The translations under genes were made by a program, and so were the position numbers. The notes below the pieces were generated by a model. It was not told the origin of the DNA. It saw only the letters and a program-made list of their open reading frames with translations, and did no database searches. From contig OU612070.1 in NCBI GenBank assembly GCA_914767715.1, positions 3,489,501-3,553,500 of the forward strand: a DNA stretch of 64,000 nt, written 5' to 3'. Each line of letters starts with the position of its first letter. The first letter of the stretch is position 1. The DNA is from Membranipora membranacea (taxonomy: Eukaryota > Bryozoa > Gymnolaemata > Cheilostomatida > Membraniporidae). Below, piece after piece: positions 12,901 through 24,371 of the stretch.

Positions 12901-13893
12901 TAAGGGCTTTGTAAGACAGAAATTTGTACGCAGAGGTGTATGTAATCAGCATAAGGTGTATGTAAGACACTGCAGGCTTGGCTCTCATTGATATAGCATA
13001 ACATGAAAACCTGGTGTAAACTATCATTGAGAATATCTAACCTATTGAGACCCGAAATTTGTCTCAGATACGTGTAGGCAGCCTTTCCACTGAGTTGAGT
13101 CGAGGAGTCTCTCAGGTAAAAGAATCATTTACGCATGAGATAAATTATTTATGAGAGAATTTTTTATTTGATCGACACGGTAAACTTTGGCAGTAAATAC
13201 AGCCTCCTGCCAAATGTGGGGACGCAATATTCAAATTTATTGAATATACAAGTGTTAGAAAATAAGCTCTCACAGAAAATGAGGGAGAGCTTTTCTGTTC
13301 AGAATAAGCTATACTCACTCAGCTTTTGGGTTTTCTGTACAAAGGCCCAGATGCCCAGAAAGATGAAGAAGATCCCTATACACCAGAAGAATACATTGAC
13401 GCTGAATATCGTCCATCTCAGGGCAGAGCTTACTGTGCCTTCTATATCATCTAATATCTGAGCCTCTTTCTTCAGATGAGCTGTTCTGTAGCGTACCAGG
13501 AGTATCTCCTCTGATTCTGACAATCATAACATGTCCTTTATTAATACAGAGTCAGACCTTCTCATTGAGTTGACTGTGCTTAGGGTTTCGATCTGCAGCC
13601 AAAAGCTGTTTTTTCAGGACATTATGTGGGACACTCTTTTCCATGAAAGCATAGAACTTTCATCTCTGGTTCTTTTAAAATTTTACCATTTGATATCAAA
13701 GATCATATTTTTCATATTATATTATGCGAAAGATGGTTCATCGCACATGAATCATTATAAAGTCTGCTAACATATCAGATTTGCACTATACTTTTTGTAA
13801 TCTGAACTTAACGCCCACATCATTGTCTTCTCATAGTACTCATCTCATACCTGTTTTGTCTTTGAGCTGAGCTTCTGCTTTTTTTGAGTCCAT
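9990..13893 (-). CDS. Tetraspanin family membrane protein
   Basis: Seven exons: 13893-13851, 13516-13319, 12871-12736, 12561-12390, 11982-11833, 11661-11551, 10241-9990; 1062 nt, 353 aa, all GT-AG and in phase. Tetraspanins organise membrane microdomains with integrins and other partners. TM1 lies in exon 2 ([20 protein letters not shown]), TM2 in exon 3 ([20 protein letters not shown], ending with the family GCxGxxR pattern), TM3 in exon 4 and TM4 at the start of exon 7 ([13 protein letters not shown]). The large extracellular loop spans exons 4-6 and has the signature CCG (RCCGVG) and PFSCC, with further cysteines in TKC and VGC. The N-terminal cytoplasmic part (about 45 aa before TM1) and C-terminal tail (about 60 aa) are longer than usual; the tail is rich in charged residues. 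No specific subfamily is assigned. Confidence 0.9.
10646..10661. repeat. Homopolymer C tract
   Basis: A run of about 13 cytosines within the last tetraspanin intron. Similar G runs occur near 14560 and 35062. Length is liable to sequencing error. Confidence 0.6.
11149..11231. repeat. 8-bp minisatellite in tetraspanin intron
   Basis: About nine or ten imperfect copies of GGATTAAT (variants GGGTTAAT, GGATTACT, GGATTGAT) in the intron between the last two tetraspanin exons. No function inferred. Confidence 0.8.
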
Positions 13894-15411
13894 GCGGATG
13901 ACTTTTGGAGACAAGTTTTACTGCTGACTTTTTACTATCCCAAGAAAGAGCTCACACCTGTCAGCATTGTGCTAAATATCACACCAAACAATATCTAGCA
14001 CGATGCAAGGTTTCTGGCTTCAATCAATTTTTAGGTCCATTCACTAGCAGCAATCTGAATTGAAAATATTTTAGTGCTGATTTATATATATACTTTTTAT
14101 TTGTTATTTCGCATGCAATATCATCTTGAACAGATGTTTTTCAAAACGTGCCAAATAAATAACGGCAAAAGTTTGGGGAAAAAGGAGAAAAAATGATAAT
14201 ATATTGCGTTTGGTATCAGCAGTCATAGGCCTATGCCAATACCAAACATGATTACGCTAGAATAAATACTATACTAAAGAGTTAAAGATATGATATTGAG
14301 GATAATTGACAAAATTAGTAAACCTACTTCTTTTTCAATTTCACTTACGTGTTTATGTAAAGTTCAAGTTTGGCTGGGTTTTTTTTCACTCGGATACTTG
14401 TAATGGGTTTACTATAGTTCTGAGGTACTGAGTTACCCGCGTGCCATCAGACTTATGCAAATGTGGAAAAGCTTTTCTCAGTTCTATCAGTTGGCAACGA
14501 CTTGGGGTTGGTTCCAATATAACATATAACATGTATTTTTTCTGGAGGGAGAGTTAAGTGGGGGGGGGGGGGGGGAGGCATTCATAATCAGAGGTACAAG
14601 GATAGAAATTCTATAGGATGATTATAAATGATAGCGACTATTTTAAGAACATTTTCTAATGAGTTTATCAACTCTCTAAAATCAGAACATGTAATAACAC
14701 ATTAAATAATTGACGAACAAAAAAGGCCAAAAACAAGCGAGGTGAGAGGTCCCTGTTGTGCCATGGTGTCAACCTGTACAACAGGTACCTTTTGGGAGTG
14801 GAGACATGTACTCAGTCTGGTTCCTTGGGTGGCCTGGCGGCGCGCCTGTGGGAGGGGGTTTGATTGTGTGCAGGTTGCGGGTGTTTCGCTCTGTCGTTCC
14901 GGCAGGCGAGTGTGGCATCGAGTGTTCTAGTCGGGCAGTCTCTGCTCTAGCTTCGTGCTAACTGACTGTCCCATTGTTTTTTTTAACTTTTTATATACCT
15001 TTGATACCGTTTTACTCATTCTAGTTTTAATAGTAAGCAATAAACACAGGCAAAAAAAAGCAAAAAAAAAAGCATGTGGCTTGCAGCGACCGAACCTTGA
15101 CCCAAAACACATTGAAAGAGAAAAGGAAGAAATATCTGTTTCATTGACAATTTATCAAATCATAAAATTAAATGACAAGGAGTTTGGAAACATGTAACTA
15201 TGTTACCATGTTACTATGAACTATTTTGCCCATGGATCAATCATGGACTTGGATCTGATAAGAATGCAATTACTCACTCACATGATCCCTGTGTCACACA
15301 ATCCGAGATAAGAAACTGATCAAGATTATAAGAAGAAACGGCTATCAAGGGATAAGTTTGATTTACTGATCATCAAACTTCAATATAGTAGTGTATATCT
15401 CTATATTCACC
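13894..15411. other. Divergent intergenic region, tetraspanin to MRH copy A
   Basis: Shared upstream region of the minus-strand tetraspanin and the plus-strand MRH gene. A G homopolymer lies near 14560. Short stretches at 14521-14555 (ggagggagagttaagtg) and 15230-15390 (catgatccc, gataagtttgatttactgat) match the region upstream of MRH copy B in order, so the gene duplication included promoter DNA. The GC-richer block between them is listed separately as an insertion. Confidence 0.6.
14580..15225 (+). mobile_element. Probable inserted retroposed block with poly(A)
   Basis: Upstream of MRH copy A, the two blocks shared with copy B are about 700 bases apart; in copy B they are about 100 bases apart. 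The additional 600 bases include a GC-rich stretch (about 14735-14960) unlike the AT-rich surroundings, then AATAAA at 15040 followed by A-rich runs to about 15072. This looks like a 3' end copied from RNA. No protein family recognised and no target duplication found. Exact borders are approximate. Confidence 0.4.
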
Positions 15412-18400
15412 ATGACTTGTGATATCTCACTGATCTTACCTTTGCTGTTACTCGCTATATCACAAAGTGATGGACTGCTGATTTTGGATACAATTCAGCC
15501 CAGCTGTATCGTGAAGACAGATAAAGGAACTTTAGATTTATCTCCTCTTGCCACAACTTCAGACACAGCTCCGTGAGTGATCCATCCTTGTGGTAACCAT
15601 CATGTCGACGTTTCAGTTGAAGTTTAATCTTCTTTCCTTTATATATAATGAGGATATTAAGATTTCACTAGGTTTATCAGAGCGTATGGTTTTAGCCATG
15701 GAAGTATTTCATACTCTTAGGGTTTAGCAGAGCTGTTGTGATGTGTATGACTGATGAATAGCAACATGTTCACCAAACTTGCAAAATACTTGTGCATAAG
15801 AAAAACGTGATATGGCGCTCATCTTAATAAAAAAACAATTACAAAATTCCCTACTTAGTTGATTGTAGTTTATCTTTGGTATCTATGAAATCAACGAGCA
15901 AGCTAGCTTCTGTCACCAACATGGGATTACATATCTTAAAACAGTGTAGGCGGACGAACCATACATCTTTTAGACAATCACATTCGTATAATTTTTGTTT
16001 CAGTTTCTCAGTGTCCTTAAATGTAGACCCTGGCAGTACCGATGCTATATACTGGAATCCATGTAATGACATCAGCCCACCTGACTGCGCGGGTCAAAGC
16101 CCTAGCTCCGGAGAGGTAACATTATTATATTACTTAATTACTACATGATGATTTAATAGCACTTATCACTGTAGGGCTCCACTTTTGTTTTGTGGGCTGC
16201 TGAGACAAGGCTAGTCTTAGCAGATAACCAGCGGATGAAAAGATTGGAAAAAAAAAGATGTTTAATATCCCTGCAAAGAAAAGTGAGGTGAACAGTTGGA
16301 AGCAATGATTTGCAGGGAGTGAGTTGCTTGTTGAACTTGTAGCTAAGAGGAGTTCGTTGAAAATGTGCATTGAGGAAGTGCATTATATGACTTTTATTAT
16401 TGCCGCTGTGCTAATCCTGGAACGTTGTTGATGAAACATTTTCCGTGTTGGGCGAGGCTTCATCAGCTCATTGTACGTGTTTTGTAGCTCTACTCCCTAG
16501 CCACCACTTCTGGGATTGGACCGGTACAGGTAGATTGTGAAGTAGCCGGAGGTAAGGCTGATGCTAAGTTCTCTGTTGTAGGAGATAAATTACAGCTCAA
16601 CTATGGAGGGACAGATAAGTATGTTTCCATCACCTTTCCATCATGGCTTGTGTCGTGCCATAATAAGTGTATAGTGATTGTTGCACCTCTTTTGGGGTTG
16701 TTGTCTTCTCATGTTCTATATGGATGATTTTCATGTTTATATAATAAACTAATGTTAATTCTGTTGTTTTAGTCCATTTGCTGTCGTCTTTATGTGCAGT
16801 GATGGAGATAATAAACTAAGCCTACCAGACGACGCGGTATGTTCTGACTTCAGTAAAATCTACATACCAGTAGTAATGTAATGTTATTTGTTATTGCCAA
16901 GGAATAATGTTGCAAACTGATAAGGCATCAATAAATTGTTGTCTCTTTTTTGTTAGTCGATGGTAACATATCATAATGGAAAATGAATACTGAGTAGAAT
17001 GGTAAAAAAAATTCTGATGATATTCGAACAGAGTAATAGTGTCATATTAATGAACTGTATATATATATATGAGCGTTGAGATTGAATTGGTATCAACGGA
17101 TCTAAGGTATTCAGATGACTTCTCTTTTAGATGCTCATAAAATTCAATAACGCTTATATGAAGATTATGCCTATTTTAGCAATCGGTCACACTCACTGGT
17201 AAAGGTGCCTGCTTCAAAGCTGCTGCTGGGACTACACCTCATCCAGGTGGAGGTAAAGGTGGTCTGAGTGTCGGATCTGTTCTACTCATCATGTTAGTAT
17301 GTTACAAATAATACTCATAATAAACTTATCATCCTGTAAAACCTTGATATATTTGAATGCTGATTGAAGTGAAATAAACACTCTGATTCTTAAAAATACA
17401 TGAACTGAATATCACAAGCCAAGAATTGAAATCTTAACGAAGATCTTTAGTCCTGGAATAGAGGTCAACAAGTTGCCTTTAACTATCTGTTATTTGTATA
17501 TTTTCAAGCCAACCTCCATAAATAAATAAATAATATGTAATCAGTCTGATGCAAGATTAGTTGCCTGCCCATGTTGATAGAGAGGACAATTACTATGGTC
17601 TCCTAAATTGATAACAAGGCCCAACTCCTTTGGGACCAGACATAAAAAAAAATAAAAATTGAAATAAAATTTTGATTTCATGTTTGATTTTAACTCATTA
17701 GTCTTAACATGAGATTCCTGCACAAAAATGTCGACACTTGTGCTGTTTTTCCTATAACTGAGACAGAATGATTGTCACATCAATAAGTAAGTGTTTATGA
17801 TTTATTGCAAACTGCTTGTAATCGATGTATTTTTTTATTTCAGAGTATTAGTTCTTGCTCTTGTCTATGCAGTAGCAGGAGTCCTTCTTATGAAATTGTA
17901 TAAAAACAAAGAAGGCTCAGAAATAGTGCCTAATAAAGAATTCTGGATCAGCTTCCCCGGTTATGTCAAGGTACCATAATGAATGTTTTTTCCGTTAATT
18001 TGGACAAGTGGTGGATAAAAGTAGATTATGTATCATACCTTATCTTTCAATATTCAATGATATTTCAATGAGGATTAAATACACTAGTTTTGTGGTGCGT
18101 TTATGTTATGTTGTGTTTATGTTGTGTGTGTTTATTTTGTGTGTGTGTGTGTGTTATGGTGTGTTAATGTTGCCAGCACCAATTTTCAATATAGTCAAGA
18201 TGGGAGTTTATATTAAGGTTGAGTCAATGCTTCTCTCTCAAGCCGGGGCAAAAAGACAAATATTTTGCTCTTTTTTAGGACATTTAAAACAAAAATATTG
18301 TATATATTTATTTGATTCTATAGCTATACTATGTTCAGCAGTACTTGATGCCTGTTACTCGATATTTCTTACATTCTATTGTGAGAATAGGAGAATAATT

Positions 18401-18732
18401 TCTTCTATACTTAATATAAAAATTTAATTATATTTCCTTAGTTTTATTAATGTTAATGACCGAATCCATATTACTGGGCTTAACATGTATGCATTAAAAT
18501 CGCCAAGAAAAACACTGGAGCAGCTCAATTATCCGATTTTAACATCTCAAATCAATTTCTTTAAATTGCCATCCGCGTTAAAAAAAAAAAAATTTTGTGT
18601 ATGAATGAAAGCTTGTTGAACTGAAGTAATGCCAGCATACAACATTGATTGATATTCTTGGTTCTTTTTCAGGATGGAGTATTATTCGTTGTCAGAAGAG
18701 GAAAACCTGCAGAAAAATTTGACAACATTTGA
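15412..18732 (+). CDS. MRH/Atg27-like type I membrane protein, copy A
   Basis: Seven exons: 15412-15572, 16004-16115, 16488-16618, 16773-16836, 17180-17292, 17844-17970, 18673-18732; 768 nt, 255 aa, continuous frame. Architecture: signal peptide (LILPLLLLAI), luminal domain with six cysteines (QPSC, NPC, PDC, VDC, FMC, GAC) and the AIYWNPCND pattern typical of mannose-6-phosphate-receptor-homology/Atg27 proteins, a Gly-rich linker (HPGGGKGGL), one TM helix (about residues 186-211), and a short tail with NKEFWISFPGYVKDG. Related proteins cycle between Golgi, endosomes and autophagy-related membranes. Ligand binding is unproven: the stretch before the fifth cysteine (NPFAVVFMC) shows no arginine where the sugar-binding one would be expected. 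It ends FDNI, where the tandem copy ends YDNI. AATAAA at 18890-18895 is a likely poly(A) signal. Confidence 0.75.
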
Positions 18733-19500
18733 ACAGTCCTCATGTCACACCATTATTGCATTTTTAACTAAAAATACCTCATGTCAAACTACGGTGATTA
18801 AATACACAAGGCGCTTGAAAAAAACTATCATGCATTTATATTTATACATACTACGGCAAGCCCGACATGCAAGGTTGAATATAGTTTCAAATAAAAACTT
18901 GTGGGGCCCAAGGCTACAACTTGAATCAACCATATTGCCTATTTTTAAATATTCATCACGAATTATTAAATCATAAATCTAAAATATAAAACTCAAATCA
19001 ACCATCATATTGTTTACTGTTTCTCAGATGGTGTTTAGTTCAAATACATTGAATACTCATGAGCCCTAATTTCATTATATTCAGATTAAAGAGAAATATT
19101 GACATTGTGTGGCTGCTGATTTAGTTTTGCAAAACCTACCATCCTTTGTATCCAAATGCAACAAGTTGGAATTGCTTCACGGTGTGATATATAACATATA
19201 TTTATTTGGGAGGGAGAGTTAAGTGCTCTGAGATTACCCTACCCCCCCTCCCCTCCCTCCCCGAAATAGAAAAGATATCCTGCTAGGTCAGCACATACTA
19301 ATGCATGATTGATGGACTTAGATAAGGAGGCAATGCTTTCAATCACATGATCCCAGGTCACCAAATTCAAGATAAGGAAATCATCAAGATTACTATAGAT
19401 GTATATCGGTTATCTGAGAATAAATTTGATTTACTGATCAGATCAACCTTTGTATTCATTCATCACTGCCTGCATAGCAGCGTATGCCCCTTGACTGACC
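18733..19500. other. Intergenic between tandem MRH copies
   Basis: Holds the 3' flank of copy A and the promoter region of copy B. The stretch from about 19190 to 19500 resembles the region upstream of copy A, marking the duplicated unit. A pyrimidine-rich run (CCCCCCTCCCCTCCC) lies near 19245. No gene seen. Confidence 0.55.
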
Positions 19501-22500
19501 ATGACTTGTGACAGCTCACTGATCTTACCTTTGCTGTTACTCGTTATATCACTATGTGATGGACTGCAGATTCTGGATACAGTTCAGCCCAGCTGTATCG
19601 TGAAGACGGATAAAGGAACTTTAGATTTATCTCCTCTTGCCACAACATCTGACACAGCTCCGTGAGTGATCCATCCTGGTTTAAAGATTGAAGTTTAAGT
19701 TGCAGGGTTTTACGAAGCTGCTTTGACTTGTGTGTATGTAAAAAAGACTTATGACTGATAATTACACGATCAAGCAAAAAATACTTGTTCGGGAGAGAAA
19801 CTAGCTAAAGTGTTGGCTATGATTGGATGGCTAGAGGGAAACAGGAAATGACCCACCTCTGATCGAAATATTCTTCACCTGACTGATTGCAGTTTATCTA
19901 TAGGGAATGTTCCCCAAGGTATCACGCAGCAGGCTTAGTACTGCTACCAAGGTATCACGCAGCAGGCTTAGTACTGCTACCAAGGTATCACGCGGCAGGC
20001 TTAGTACTGCTACCAAGGTATCATGCGGCAGGCTTAGTACTGCTACCAAGGTAAGACCATGGAGTTATACTCTATCTCTATGGATATAACTATGGATCAC
20101 ATATACTAAAGCAGTGTTGTATGGCGGCATACATTGTGTCTTATCATATTGAACACTTTTAAACATTTTGTTTCAGGTTCTCAGCCTCCCTTCCTGTAGG
20201 GCCTGGTAGTGGTACCGGTGCTATATACTGGAACCCATGTAATGACATCAGCCCACCTGACTGCGCGACTGATAATCCTAGCTCTGGAGAGGTGACATTA
20301 TTATTAAAGTTATTTGCAGTGTAGAAATTTCACTACATAACATAATGCATCCAGCTTTGAGTGATTGCCTTATCACTGCGGCCCAAATTTTGACCTGTGG
20401 GGCCGCTGAGATAAGGCTAGTCTGTGACATTCTTGGGAAGTTCAATACCTTTGAAAGAGTAGATTGACTTCAAATTGCTCTCAGAAACATTCATCATACT
20501 AATCCTGTGTTATCTGTTTTGTCCATTGTTCGATCCAGTACTAGAAGGTATTCACAGTATTTGGCACATACTTGAAATAATAAAGTTATATTGTTATATT
20601 GTTAGCTGGCATGTACACTGGTTTGATGTGGTAGTGCCAGATGTGGAGGGTGCATTATGGAGGCTCTTCTCCAGAAATACTTACAAAACAGGCAATTCAG
20701 TCCATCTTGGAAATAAAATTTACCAGCAGTTGGCCACAGGGACTACTTATTTGGACCACCTTTGGAGAAAGGCACCTTTCAATGATGAAAATTAACTGAG
20801 TCAATTTGTATTGATAATAACTTTGGAAATAGTCTAGGGTTTAGTATAAATGACCTTCACTAGCATACCTCAGGATTTCAAGACATGACTGAATCACACC
20901 TGTTGCTTCCCCTCCCTCCCTCCCTCAATCGAATCAATTTTTAAATCTCTTTTCTTTCTCAAGTGTTAATACACTGTACTAAGCGGTCATTGCTGATAAG
21001 CTAAAAGTGATAAAAATAACTATTTTCTGTCGCCAAGTTCCATCTATTCAGCCCAAAATATCCCTCTTAACAATTATATCAAATGTTTAAGTTACATGGG
21101 AAACCAGATTCACAAAAACACAGGTATTTTTACTCACTTTTGTAGCTTTATTCTCTGGTCACCTCTTCTGGGCTACCACCGTTACAGACTGAATGTGATG
21201 TAGCCGGGGCTAAGGCTGATGCTAAGTTTGCTGCAGTAGGGGATAAACTACAGCTGAACTATGGAGGCGATGATAAGTATGTTTTCACTGCCTTTGGTCT
21301 CTACTAGAACAAGTTTGATCCAAACTGCCATGAGTCCAGTCATTCCCATTATTCTACATGGCTTAAACCCTAAATGCAGGCAAATTGGATCATGCTTGAT
21401 CAATGTATGTCTATACCATAATGTGTATTACTTTATTCTTTGGTGAGGCTGAAAGAGATTCATCTGCACTGTACTTAATACCTTGTTTTTATAACCTAGA
21501 AATAGTTCATGGGATGTTATCAGCATCTCAGCCCTCTGAGGGTTAACTCCTTGTCGTGGTTTGCCAAAGGATTAGGGATGAACTTGTAACCAACAAATGA
21601 TTATCATCATACATGACAAGTTGGTAGACCCAGAAATCGGGAGGTCTCCGCGGACAAACTATCAAACCCGGAATACCACTCCGTGTCCTGCAGTGCGGGT
21701 GCAATTCAGCCCTAGTTTGTGATATTTCTAAGGCAAAACTTGAGGTTTCATATTATGAATTGCGTCATTTGACCTGATTTTACATAGAAGCAGTAATGGT
21801 AATGAGCAATTACATAGGTAGGTATATGCACTGTTGAGGTAGGAAAACATAGTTTTCTTGCGAAAAGAAGCTTAAAAAATGTTCTGGGTAAAGGAAGCTG
21901 AAGAAAGGGAGGAAAAAGGGAGATGGGGAGAGGGTGGAAAAAGACCCTAAAAACTTGGAGCCTCCCTACCAAAAAGGGAGACTTGTCAGGTATGATTATC
22001 ATATGTGTTCCGATTTTCATGTAGGCATTATTAATTCTATGTTTACCTTGTTGTTTCAGTCCATTTGCTGTTATCTTCACATGCAGTGAGGCAGATAATA
22101 CACTAACTCTCTCAGACGACGAGGTATGTTCCAAAGAAAAATACGTACAATGTGGAATCATTTACAAAGAACTGATGACAGTCAGGCTAAGAAAACAACC
22201 TCATATTACTGGAAATACATAGGTGTGAGGTGTGACCACATGGCTTCTGTCAGGATAAAAGGCGTTTTATCCGATCAGATCTGCTTCTCCTTTAGATGTA
22301 CATAGAATAAAGTCTAGAATGATGATTTTTTTTTAATCCTGAACTATGGAAATTTTTCAGGGATCAGTCACACTGACTGGTAAAGGAGCCTGCTTCAAAG
22401 CCGCTGCTGGAACTACACCTCATCCAGGGGGAGGCAAAGGAGGTTTGAGTGTTGGATCTGTCCTACTCATCATGTAAGTTTGTTATTATGCAAATATAAA

Positions 22501-23661
22501 AAAAAATATATACAATTAATTTGTATCATCTTGTGAAACTTATTTATGAATTGCATTCTAACTTCTCTTAAATAAACTCAAATTCTAATCAAAGTGATAT
22601 ACGCATATAAGTCAAATATCGATATTCTTCACATAAGGATTTTCATGGAGAATTCGTGTCATCTCAGAAAGTGGAATGTCGATAATATTTCCTATGTTAG
22701 CCCTAAAATAGATGTAAATCAGTTTGATCCAAAAATAGTTGCCTTCCCATGATTAACATATCCTTACCAGTGTTCTGAGTGAGTGGGAACTGATAGGAAC
22801 TGAGTTCCCGCAAAGAAATATAGAGGGGGAACCTTTAGAACACAGCCCCACTGAATTCTGCTCAAAAACAGTGCCAAGTTGTTTCTTTTGACCAGATATC
22901 AATCATACTATAACAGATCCATATTTCTGCATAATTTTCATTTAGAAATTGCAAAAATTCTCAAAACGATTTTCAACCCAGAGAGTAGAGTACCCACAAA
23001 GAAAAAAGTCCACTCAGACCACAGATCTTAACTAATAAAACTAAAAAACACCATTAAAAAGAAATCTTCATGTTGATAGTTTTTTTTTCAACTTTTTATC
23101 ATTTCATCAGATTTTTGTATTTTAATCACTGGGAGTGATTGGCTCATTGAATTGGATTATTATCACATCTTCGGTGATATTTGCTTCATGCAATGATCGG
23201 TGGTTAATAAAGTTAATAATATATAATATATTGATTATCGATGTATTTTTATTTCAGAGTACTAGTACTTGTTGTTGTCTATGCAGTAGTTGGTATCTCA
23301 CTTATGAAGTTCTATAAAAAGAAAGAAGGCTCAGAAATAGTACCAAATAAGGAATTCTGGATCAGCTTCCCTGGTTATGTCAAGGTACTGTAATAAAAGT
23401 TTTTGCTCAAATTTGGACAGGGGAGGATAATTAAAATGACATTAAAACTCCAGCCCTTGTTCTAAACCTTCACTAGCGAGGGGAGGGGATGGGATGCTGA
23501 ACTTGTTATGGTTGATAAGTTCAAAGCTGAATTTTTTTCTTGCATAAATGAGTTATTTGATTGTTGAATTGAAAACATGCCGATGTTTGATTCTTTTTCA
23601 GGATGGAGTATTATTTGTCGTCAGAAGAGGAAAACCAGCTGAAAAATACGACAATATCTGA
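19501..23661 (+). CDS. MRH/Atg27-like type I membrane protein, copy B
   Basis: Tandem paralogue of the preceding gene with the same seven exons: 19501-19661, 20177-20291, 21146-21276, 22060-22123, 22361-22473, 23258-23384, 23602-23661; 771 nt, 256 aa. Five of the seven exons after or around exon 2 have identical lengths to copy A, and only exon 2 is longer, by one codon. Signal peptide, six luminal cysteines, Gly-rich linker, TM helix and the EFWISFPGYVKDG tail are all conserved. The last four residues are YDNI, which fits a YXX-phi clathrin-adaptor sorting signal; copy A has Phe instead. Intron 1 has a 33-bp minisatellite and intron 3 a foldback repeat, both absent from copy A. AATAAA at 23722-23727 probably ends the transcript. 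Function is inferred only from family resemblance. Confidence 0.75.
19911..20053. repeat. 33-bp minisatellite in MRH copy B intron 1
   Basis: Four tandem copies of a 33-bp unit beginning GGTATCACGCAGCAGGCTTA and ending ACTGCTACCAA, plus a partial fifth. Copies differ by single changes (CGCAGC, CGCGGC, TGCGGC). A 33-bp unit keeps frame, so it reads as an 11-residue repeat on the plus strand, but it lies in an intron with no sign of translation. Confidence 0.85.
21304..21405. repeat. Foldback repeat, family A (copy 2)
   Basis: In intron 3 of MRH copy B. Left arm AGAACAAGTTTGATCCAAAC; right arm (reverse strand) TTGATCAAGCATGATCCAAT followed by TTGCCTGCATT. Same arms as the repeats near 1.8, 26.9 and 41.2 kb. 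Confidence 0.5.
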
Positions 23662-24371
23662 AAAGTCTTCATGATTGACCACTACCGAATTTTTAACGTA
23701 TAAAATTCTCATGCTAAACTAAATAAATAATCTTATTTATGCTCGACAAAAATATTGTCTCGACAAAAAAATTCCATGGTTCTAATTTTATGTTCGTGAC
23801 AGATTGAGATGGTTTGGAGGATCTTGTAAGCAGTACCTTGGTTGCCTATTTCTGATATTCATACAATCAACTAAAATTCCACTACAAAACTCACATCACA
23901 AGTCTTGGTCTGTAGAATTTTGGATCTGTAGAATGCCTACAATGGAAACAGTTGCCATTGCTCTTGAATTTTTGGTGGATGCTCTTCGAAAATGCATAAA
24001 TAAGAATCCAGTGAGCTGAGTTGTAGTTTTGTCATTGTCACATCATACAATACAAATGCTGTAGGATGAATCATTCAATATGAGCATCCAAACTTCCTAA
24101 ATCCTAGTGGCTGGTAGCAGCAGGGAGTAGCCTGGGCAGGCTGTCGTGCCCAGGCTAAGCAGGGAGGGTGGTGTAATCAATGAAAGGTTTAGTTCATTGG
24201 TGTAATAAAAATAATACTTTTTTTTAAGAATTTGTCTCCTCCTACTATGATTCCAGTTATGTTTTGGATACTCAAACTTTTTCAATTCTGTTGACTTCCT
24301 GTAAGATTTTGGGTGTGTTCTCTCCAACAAGTGAGCTAGCCGTATTTTATGTTTCTCCTATAACCTGCTCT
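23662..24371. other. Intergenic, MRH copy B to TMX1
   Basis: No gene supported. Contains the 3' flank of MRH copy B, the promoter region of the TMX1-like gene, and a 30-bp palindromic insertion listed separately at 24119-24166. Confidence 0.5.
24119..24166. repeat. Ultrashort palindrome (TAGCCTG ends) with 9-bp duplication
   Basis: A 30-bp hairpin at 24128-24157 with arms TAGCCTGGGCA and its inverse, flanked by perfect 9-bp direct repeats AGCAGGGAG (24119-24127 and 24158-24166). Related ends occur near 42.7 and 58.6 kb. Confidence 0.6.

Noticed and set aside
18008-18427. 139-codon plus-strand open frame in MRH copy A intron 6
   Set aside because: Low-complexity GT-rich start, no domain, and no counterpart in the matching intron of copy B.
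20475-20795. 106-codon plus-strand open frame in MRH copy B intron 2
   Set aside because: No domain and no counterpart in copy A; codon content looks like intron.
21748-22161. 137-codon minus-strand open frame
   Set aside because: Overlaps exon 4 of MRH copy B in antisense; composition is a shadow of coding and intron sequence.
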